Source: Actinomadura terrae
GTDB lineage: Bacteria; Actinomycetota; Actinomycetes; Streptosporangiales; Streptosporangiaceae
Length of the DNA stretch: 64,000 bases
Reading direction: 5' to 3'
Assembly (NCBI RefSeq): GCF_022751215.1
Contig: NZ_JAICDG010000005.1
Coordinates: 594,969 to 658,968 of the forward strand
Positions 58,505 through 64,000 of this stretch are shown in pieces. The translations under genes and the position numbers were made by a program. Below the pieces are notes generated by a model that was not told where the DNA came from, searched no databases, and worked only from the letters and a program-made list of their open reading frames with translations. Positions within the stretch are counted from its first letter, which is position 1; each line of letters opens with the position of its first letter.

Positions 58505-59868
58505 TGCAACCAGCCCCCAGCGTCCGAACTGGGCTGCAACAGTTCGGGATCGAGCCCCTGCGCCACGAGGTTGGCGAGAAGGGCGGCGCTGATGTGCCCG
58601 CCCGCCGGGGTGGCTCGTCCGTCAGGTCCGGGGCTGAAGATCAGGTTGCGGGTCGGTTCGGCCGAGTCTGCTGGTGGTCCGATTTCCATCACCTGTGACA
58701 CGTACCGTTGGTTGCTGGTCTGGTCGCGTTCCAGGTAGACGATCAGGGGTTCGGCGAGGCCGAACATCAGGTGGACGTCGTCGGCGTCCAGGCCGAGGTC
58801 GGCGCGTCGGCCGAGTTGGACGACGCGGCTGAACACGTGCTCGGGTCGGTGGACGTGCAGGGTGCACATCGAGCCGCGGGCGCCGGAGTACATGACCTCC
58901 AACATCGGCGCCAGCTCCCCGTGCCGCGCCTCGCCCACGATCACCCGATCGGGATTCAGCCGCAGGCAGGCCGGTACCAGGTCCTGCAGGCGGACCTCGC
59001 CCGCGCCTTCGGCGTTGGCGTGGCGGGCCTCCAGGGCGACCACGTCGTGGTGCCGGTGCACCAGCCGCGGGTCGTCCAGGAACAACTCAAAGTCGCTCTC
59101 CAAGGTGATGACCCGCTCCTGCGCCGGGATCTCGTTGGCCAACGCGCGCACCAGCGTGGTCTTGCCGGTGTTGACCTCCCCGCACACGATGACGTTGCGG
59201 CGAGCCCTAATCGCCGCCGCCAAGAACGCCTCCAGCGGTCGGGTCAGGGTGCCCAGGTCGGTGAGCTGCCGCAGCGTGACATCGACCAACCGGTGCACCC
59301 GGATCGCCAGATGCGGACGCCGCGACACCCAACCCACCACCGCCAGCCGGACGCCGTCGGAGAGTGCGACGTCCAGCAGGGGTGAGGCGTGGGAGAACTC
59401 CCGGCCGGTGTTCCCCCGGCGCGCCAGCAACTGCACCCACTCGATGAGGTCCTCATCGGTTTCGGCGACCGGAGGCCCGGGTTGCTTGGTGCCGTCGGTG
59501 TAGCTGACCCAGGTCTGCTCGCAGCCGTTGACGACGATGTTCTCCACATCGGAGCGCTCCAGGTAGGGCTGCAACGGCCCCAGCCCGAACCGCCGATCGA
59601 ACACCAGGCGGGCGACCTTGCGCAGCGCCTCAGCCGACACCACCCGACCGGACGCCAGCAGCGCATGCGACCACGCCTGCACCTGCGCATCGACCAACTG
59701 CCGCGCCCGCACCCGATCCACATCGTCACCGAGAACGTCCACAAGCTGCGCGGACACCTCACGAACCGCCGCCCACACGTCCACATCGTCCGACGGCGCC
59801 GTCCCAACGGAGGCTGCGGCAACGTGGGGCCCCTCCGTCCGGATGAACGTCCACCCTGACGTGCTCAC
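58501..59868 (-). CDS. tadA: TadA/CpaF-type pilus assembly ATPase
   Basis: The protein has 455 residues. Walker A is CGEVNTGKTT (about 228-237), the Asp/His boxes are LESDFELFLDD and HRHHDVVALEARHAN, and Walker B is NPDRVIVGEARHGE. This is the GspE/CpaF-type secretion ATPase powering a Tad-like pilus. GTG 59868 overlaps the stop of the ParA-like gene. It is the best-conserved gene of the cluster. Confidence 0.92.
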   Translation of the reverse strand: MSTSGWTFIRTEGPHVAAASVGTAPSDDVDVWAAVREVSAQLVDVLGDDVDRVRARQLVDAQVQAWSHALLASGRVVSAEALRKVARLVFDRRFGLGPLQPYLERSDVENIVVNGCEQTWVSYTDGTKQPGPPVAETDEDLIEWVQLLARRGNTGREFSHASPLLDVALSDGVRLAVVGWVSRRPHLAIRVHRLVDVTLRQLTDLGTLTRPLEAFLAAAIRARRNVIVCGEVNTGKTTLVRALANEIPAQERVITLESDFELFLDDPRLVHRHHDVVALEARHANAEGAGEVRLQDLVPACLRLNPDRVIVGEARHGELAPMLEVMYSGARGSMCTLHVHRPEHVFSRVVQLGRRADLGLDADDVHLMFGLAEPLIVYLERDQTSNQRYVSQVMEIGPPADSAEPTRNLIFSPGPDGRATPAGGHISAALLANLVAQGLDPELLQPSSDAGGWLQ

Positions 59869-60674
59869 TGGTCACCCCGAACGGCGGCACCTGAACCCGA
59901 CAGAACCGGCCCGACCTCACCGTCGTCCCCCATCGACGACGAGCCGATGGCAGCACGGATACGCCGACCAAGAACGTTGTACGACCGCAGCAACAGCGAA
60001 GTCTTAAAGGTCCTTCGAGGCCGTGCACCATCCGAAAAGACCCGGGCTTCGGCGGGCGAGCACGGCAGCTCAGCCATCACCGGCATTCCAAGAACGCGCT
60101 CAACCTCCGCCGCGCTATAGGGCCCGTCCGAGATCAGGCACAATCCAACAACCGTGCGATCGCCCAGCAGGTCCCTAAGAGCATCAAGACGCGGCCCGGC
60201 GACATCGACCTGCACCAACGTCGGCTTCAACACCATCACCACGGCCTGAGCCGCCCGTAGAAGGTCATCCGGCGTGTCCCGACCACCGATGCGGCCAAGA
60301 TCGCCAATCACATCACCCCGCCGCGACACCAACACCTCGGACAGCCGCCCCCACAGCGGCCCCAGCCGCACACCATGCCGAGGGTCGCGAACACCGTGCA
60401 GCACCCCCACCGACTCCTCGCCGGGAACAGGGACCACATAGTCCTCGAGCGGAAGCCGAGCCTGCGGCTGGGCCTCGGCCGCCATCGCCAACCCGAGCAG
60501 TCCCGAACCAGCCGAGCCGCGCAGGCGGTCCGCCATGAACCCCGGCAGCACACGTCGCCCCATGGGATCGCACTCGGCCAGCAGCACCTCGCCCGGCCAG
60601 GTCAGTGCCAGACCCAACGCAGTCGTAGTGACACCCGGCGATCCGCCGGAGGAAATCAGGCAGGTCAACGACAT
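59865..60674 (-). CDS. TadZ/CpaE-like ParA-type protein with altered P-loop
   Basis: The protein has 269 residues. The P-loop region reads SSGGSPGVTTTALGLAL. The signature lysines of the ParA/MinD motif are missing, so nucleotide binding may be weak or changed. Such proteins place the Tad machinery. This variant (GSPGVTTTAL) is usual for actinomycete clusters of this type. Its stop overlaps the start of tadA. Confidence 0.75.
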   Translation of the reverse strand: MSLTCLISSGGSPGVTTTALGLALTWPGEVLLAECDPMGRRVLPGFMADRLRGSAGSGLLGLAMAAEAQPQARLPLEDYVVPVPGEESVGVLHGVRDPRHGVRLGPLWGRLSEVLVSRRGDVIGDLGRIGGRDTPDDLLRAAQAVVMVLKPTLVQVDVAGPRLDALRDLLGDRTVVGLCLISDGPYSAAEVERVLGMPVMAELPCSPAEARVFSDGARPRRTFKTSLLLRSYNVLGRRIRAAIGSSSMGDDGEVGPVLSGSGAAVRGDQ

Positions 60675-60676
60675 AA

Positions 60677-61393
60677 TCAGCCCTGCCTTCCCGTCACCAC
60701 GAGAACAATCAATCCCGCAGCCGCTTGCCGCGCCACCGTGCTGCTGTCGGCATTGGGCACCATCAGGGAAACCGTTGTCGCGCCCTCCGCATCCGGCCCG
60801 ATCACCTCATCGACCACTGCGGCGACATCCCGTCGGGCAGCGACCCCGATACGACTCTGCGGAGCACCGGTCACGGGCTCCTGACCCTGATCCCCCGCGG
60901 TGAACACCACACGGACACTCCAACCCGTAGCCAGCCCAGGCGGCATCGCACCAGACTTCATCGGTACGGCCACCAGCGCCTGCCCCGCCGGAGGTCCCTG
61001 CTGCCCTGTGAGTTGCGATGCCGCCAGAAGCGTGCCCTTCCGCAGACCCACAGCAGCCCGCCGCCCGACGACCTGGCCCAATTGACGGCTTGGGATCACC
61101 ATCACCCCGGACTTCACCGCGACCTCGACCATGTCGAGATCCGCCGACTTGACCTCATGCCCCACCGCGACGTCACGCGCCACCCTCACGACCGACACAC
61201 GGCCACCCGCAGAGCGGAACAAATACACGTTGGTTGCCACAGCCAGCAGCAACAACATCACCGCCGCTGCGATCGTCCCCGGCCGACGCTGTCGCGCCAA
61301 TCGCCTGGACGAAACGGAACTGGCCCTACCTACAACCTTGGGATCAACAGATCCCGGCGACACCCGGCCACTCGATCTCATACTGGTCCTCAT
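60677..61393 (-). CDS. CpaB/RcpC-like SAF-domain protein
   Basis: The protein has 238 residues. One membrane helix (about 40-58, TIAAAVMLLLLAVATNVYLF) is followed by an SAF domain (VVRVARDVAVGHEVKSADLD, then VGRRAAVGLRKGTLL). This is the CpaB/RcpC-type protein of Tad systems. ATG 61393 overlaps the stop of the upstream gene. Confidence 0.8.
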   Translation of the reverse strand: MRTSMRSSGRVSPGSVDPKVVGRASSVSSRRLARQRRPGTIAAAVMLLLLAVATNVYLFRSAGGRVSVVRVARDVAVGHEVKSADLDMVEVAVKSGVMVIPSRQLGQVVGRRAAVGLRKGTLLAASQLTGQQGPPAGQALVAVPMKSGAMPPGLATGWSVRVVFTAGDQGQEPVTGAPQSRIGVAARRDVAAVVDEVIGPDAEGATTVSLMVPNADSSTVARQAAAGLIVLVVTGRQG

Positions 61394-62154
61394 CCATAAA
61401 GCGCTTGGCCCTCGGCCACCCGCAACCGGACAGTCGTCGACCGGCTCAGCGGCGGAAGCCCACCACCTGAGCCGTCAGAACCGTGCCAGCTACCGCCCCA
61501 CACGACGGTCACTCTCACCCGATACGCTCGACCGGGCTCATTCAGCGAAGACCGCGCGAAGGTGTGGGAACAGTCGGTGTGCTGCGAAGTCGCCGACCTC
61601 GATTTGTCGTAGGCCGTGCCAGGCCCCGAACATCTCACGCCCGCTTCGCCAGACCCCGGGTCGATAGCCATACTCTGCGGCCGAGCGGTCAGCTCAACCC
61701 ACACACCACGAGCTGCAACGCGCCCGCCCAGTGGACGCCAGTTGGTCACCCAGAACCATTCCGGCAGACCCACCAACCCGCCCCTCCGACGCGGCGGCGC
61801 CGTCCGCACCACGGGCTTCGGGATCGGCATACGAGCCCATCTACTCAACGCCAACTCCGCCGGAGACAACTTGGCCACCTCGCCGCTCTTGCTCGGTGAC
61901 GAGCAGACCACCTGCACGGCCTTCTTTAGCTTCTGACAGTCCGGTGGCCCCGGCTCCTGCGGCATATTCGCATGGTTCTCTTTCGACGGAGCAACAGGAG
62001 CGCGCCCACTACTCCCTGCCTCTCCGGTGTCTTGAGCACCGTAGTTGTAGCCGTAGGAATTAGCGTTTGGCGGCAGCGGATCCAACGGCGGCGGCGCGGC
62101 AACGGAAGAGGAAAACAGAAAAGCAACTCCAAGCATTGGTGTGACGACTTCCAC
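61390..62154 (-). CDS. Secreted hypothetical protein of the Tad cluster
   Basis: The protein has 254 residues. GTG 62154 gives a signal-peptide-like N-terminus (MLGVAFLFSSSVAAPPP). The mature part begins Pro/Asn/Tyr-rich, has a Cys pair (DCQKLKKAVQVVC), and then a beta-rich domain with a WFWVTNWRPLGG motif. Such extracytoplasmic proteins sit next to the SAF gene in several actinomycete Tad clusters. No enzyme motif is visible. Confidence 0.6.
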   Translation of the reverse strand: MEVVTPMLGVAFLFSSSVAAPPPLDPLPPNANSYGYNYGAQDTGEAGSSGRAPVAPSKENHANMPQEPGPPDCQKLKKAVQVVCSSPSKSGEVAKLSPAELALSRWARMPIPKPVVRTAPPRRRGGLVGLPEWFWVTNWRPLGGRVAARGVWVELTARPQSMAIDPGSGEAGVRCSGPGTAYDKSRSATSQHTDCSHTFARSSLNEPGRAYRVRVTVVWGGSWHGSDGSGGGLPPLSRSTTVRLRVAEGQALYG

Positions 62155-62157
62155 CCG

Positions 62158-62709
62158 TCAGCACCCTTCACCGATCGTGATAGATCTGCTGACACGCCAC
62201 TGCCCATCACGACCCTTCACCAGCAAAGCCTTGGTATTCCCCTGCTGGACGCCGCGGTTAATCTTCTTGCGCGTAACTCCGTTCATAAGGCCCGAGCCAC
62301 GCGAGTCTTGGCAGTCGTACACGGTGGCACCGTTCGCATACAACTGAACACTCTGCACATGCACGACAATGTGACCATAAGTCACAAAGTGTCGACTCTT
62401 CAGATCGTCGATATGTTTCAAAACCCGCGAAAGTTGTGGGTCATCCATAACGGTAGCAAATTCTCGCTTACGAGATCCCGCGGGTAGAGAATCTGCGCGA
62501 TCTAGCATCGCCACGAAATTTATGTAAGCCGCGACTGCAGCCTTCTCTTCCCTGGCGGTCGACGACGAGGCCACCGGTGGATGGGATTCAGCCAACGACG
62601 GCAGTGCAACGGCCTTCGAACCATCGCCACAACCTGGCATCATCAGGGCGATAGCGACCCAGCTTGCCCACCGGAGCCTAGTGGCCACGGGTCGACCAAT
62701 GTCCGACAA
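62158..62709 (-). CDS. Predicted lipoprotein of the Tad cluster
   Basis: The protein has about 183 residues from TTG 62709, which has GAGGGCGGGAAC upstream. TTG 62727 and GTG 62688 are alternatives. The signal peptide ends in a lipobox (ALMMPGC) with Cys as the expected lipidated residue. The mature domain is a mixed alpha/beta NTF2-like form (VQSVQLYANGATVYDC and KALLVKGRDGQWRVSRSI). It is the first gene of the minus-strand Tad operon. Confidence 0.65.
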   Translation of the reverse strand: MSDIGRPVATRLRWASWVAIALMMPGCGDGSKAVALPSLAESHPPVASSSTAREEKAAVAAYINFVAMLDRADSLPAGSRKREFATVMDDPQLSRVLKHIDDLKSRHFVTYGHIVVHVQSVQLYANGATVYDCQDSRGSGLMNGVTRKKINRGVQQGNTKALLVKGRDGQWRVSRSITIGEGC

Positions 62710-63021
62710 GTTCCCGCCCTCACCCAACAGACCAGTTATCCCTGCCGCCCGCAGAAGGTTAAGCGCGTACCGCGATAGCGACGTCGAGCGATCCTAGACC
62801 AAGGCAAGGCTCTTCGTCTCCATGCCAGGGCACCAAAGACGGTAAATCTCTGTGCAACTAAATGGGAGCCTCGACACTGGCACACCAATCCGAATTACTG
62901 CTACATGTGAGTTCTTCACATAACTACACCTAAGTGGACATGGCACGAATCTTCCGAAACCTAACCAGCAGATACCTGAACCCTAGATAGAGCCGTTCTT
63001 CCGCGTTCTACACCTCGACTA
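62710..63021 (-). promoter_or_regulatory. Region upstream of the Tad operon
   Basis: About 310 bases without a gene, noticeably AT-richer than the surroundings (for example 62820-62960). It should contain the promoter of the lipoprotein/Tad operon. Its right end touches the 3' end of the decayed transposase. Confidence 0.45.
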
Positions 63022-63875
63022 CTATCCCCTCCAGAGTGGCCTGTAGCGGACGGAGAGCTTGTGGTATCGGATGGCTACGGTCCGGTGGCGTTTGAGGCGG
63101 TTGATGCCGCACTCGACGGCATGGCGGCCGCGGTGACCGATCAGGTCGAAGGCTGGTGGACGGCCGCCATGGCTGCCCGCCGCCGGTGTCCGGCCTGGTC
63201 ATCGGTTACCGGGATCGTGCAAGCGATACCGCGGCCACGCAGGTGGGCACGGATCGTCCGGACGCGTAGGCCTTATCGGCCCGGACCTGGTCTGGCCGTG
63301 TCCGAGGACGACCCCGGCCCAGCCGGGCGACACTGATCCTGGCCATCACCGCCTCGAACTGCGAAGCGTCACCGCGCTGCCCGGCCGTCACCACTAGCGA
63401 CAACGGTTTTTGGCTCTGCTCACAAGCCAGGTGCACCTTGGTCCACAGCCCGCCCCGGGAGCGGCCCAGTGCGTGGTCGTCCGACTCAGTGGCCATTCAT
63501 CGGACGGCTCGCGCTGCAGATCGCCTCGGCGCGGAGCCCCGGCGGCGTGTTAATGGGCCGCATGATGGTGGAGTCGACGTTTACCTTCCAGCCGATCGGT
63601 CCGGCCGCGTCTGCCCGCGCCTGCAGACGGGGCGGGAGGGATGCGCGCCCAGATGCCCTCGCGCTGCCATCGGCGAAACAACCCGTAGACCGCCGGCCAG
63701 GACCCGTAGCATTCGGGGACGTCCCGCCACGGGGCCCCGGTCCGTACCCGCCAGTGGATCCCGTCGATGAGCTGGCGTTTGGTCCATTTCGACGGTCGAC
63801 CCGGCCGCCGGGCAACGGGCAGCAGCGGCCCCAGGATCGCCATTGCGCGCCAGTCAGGTTGAACCGCCTCATCAC
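63022..63875 (-). pseudogene. Decayed IS5-family transposase
   Basis: Pieces of one transposase are read in three frames of the minus strand. The N-terminal MRRFNLTGAQW is near 63875. In a second frame AILGPLLPVARRPGRPSKWT leads to GAPWRDVPECYGSWPAVY. VNVDSTIMRPIN contains the first catalytic Asp. LGRSRGGLWTKVHLACE leads to VRADKAYASGR. At the left end VECGINRLKRHRTVAIRYHK leads to a stop at 63022-63024. At least three frameshifts separate the parts, more than a single programmed frameshift, so it is inactive. Inverted ends were not identified. Confidence 0.78.
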
Positions 63876-64000
63876 CGCTAAAGGTCGTCCCGTAACGATC
63901 CTGATGGCACGGGGTGAATGGCGATCGGGAATTGGGCGGCCCGCCGCGCGCCCTCATACGGTCATGGTCAGGTTCCGCATGAGGGCGATGCCGCGAGTGG
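63876..64000. other. Right edge of the window, nothing supported
   Basis: These 125 bases lie upstream of the decayed transposase. I see no gene and no recognisable inverted repeat of the IS. They could include the left end of another gene beyond the window. Confidence 0.4.

Larger units (their letters stand above)
24403..64000. mobile_element. Integrative and conjugative element or genomic island (right end not in window)
   Basis: The region starts at tRNA-Glu with an integrase. It carries a type IV secretion module with coupling ATPase (29.8-39.0 kb), methyltransferases, regulators, cargo and a Tad-like cluster, and it ends, as far as visible, with a decayed IS. A relaxase and a right attachment site are not seen, so the right boundary may lie beyond base 64000. 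It is also possible that the Tad part belongs to a separate, older island. Confidence 0.65.

Noticed and set aside
62820..63000. Right attachment site of the element
   Set aside because: No copy of the tRNA-Glu 3' segment was found here or elsewhere in the window by eye, so no attR is claimed.

Overview
The window is high-GC actinomycete DNA. The XRE-DUF5753/DUF397 pairs, DUF4407, LysM-BTAD and GTPase-AAA conflict genes together suggest a filamentous actinobacterium. Actinomadura or a relative would fit, but that placement is inference. It divides into a chromosomal part (1 to about 24.4 kb) and an integrated conjugative element or genomic island (about 24.4 kb to beyond the right edge).

Chromosomal part. 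A truncated TetR regulator and a DUF2277 protein come first. They are followed by a secreted three-domain toxin-like protein (997-3102): a CdtB-type nuclease with its catalytic residues present, a ricin-B-like lectin segment, and a C-terminal segment resembling ribosome-inactivating proteins. The asd gene follows on the other strand. Next is an eight-gene minus-strand operon (16862 to 4313) in which nearly every gene overlaps the next: radical-SAM protein, coiled-coil protein, tandem CbbX-type AAA ATPase, zinc-ribbon/vWA-like protein, TRAFAC GTPase, GTPase-associated protein, Hsp70/actin-like ATPase and a second coiled-coil protein. It is divergent from a proline-rich protein/DUF4407 pair. The composition fits the NTP-dependent biological conflict systems described in multicellular bacteria. 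Housekeeping genes follow: acyl-CoA dehydrogenase, PspC, an MFS transporter, a metallopeptidase and a metallophosphoesterase. A tRNA-Glu(TTC) closes this part.

Integrated element. A large serine recombinase reads into the 3' half of the tRNA and stops in the anticodon loop, so this is taken as the left junction. No right junction was found. Next come a pair of overlapping DNA methyltransferase paralogues (one with intact motifs, one degenerate), a perfect 14-bp inverted-repeat operator and a sigma-like regulator. A type IV secretion module follows: pilin, VirB6-like, PrgI/VirB3-like, VirB4, VirD4/TraD, replication-relaxation protein, and a lysozyme/NlpC cell-wall hydrolase. No relaxase was recognised.

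Cargo (39.5-52.3 kb). The most striking unit is a STAND NTPase with seven 42-residue TPR repeats, coupled by an ATGA overlap to a small two-helix membrane protein. The NTPase N-terminus and the membrane-protein C-terminus (twice) carry the same short motif, which is the architecture of NLR-associated amyloid signalling pairs. Other cargo: small proteins, an XRE-DUF5753/DUF397 pair, a perfect 27-bp tandem repeat, a ParB-like protein, a double winged-helix protein, a hairpin-rich non-coding stretch with a possible 22-residue ORF, an RsbW-like ATPase, and an FkbM methyltransferase convergent with a STAND-aminoglycoside-phosphotransferase fusion.

Right part. A Tad/Flp-type pilus cluster with a membrane LysM-BTAD regulator runs from 62.7 to 52.4 kb on the minus strand, followed by a decayed IS5-family transposase. 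Together the element encodes its own integration, transfer, surface appendage and two predicted STAND-type defence or cell-death modules.
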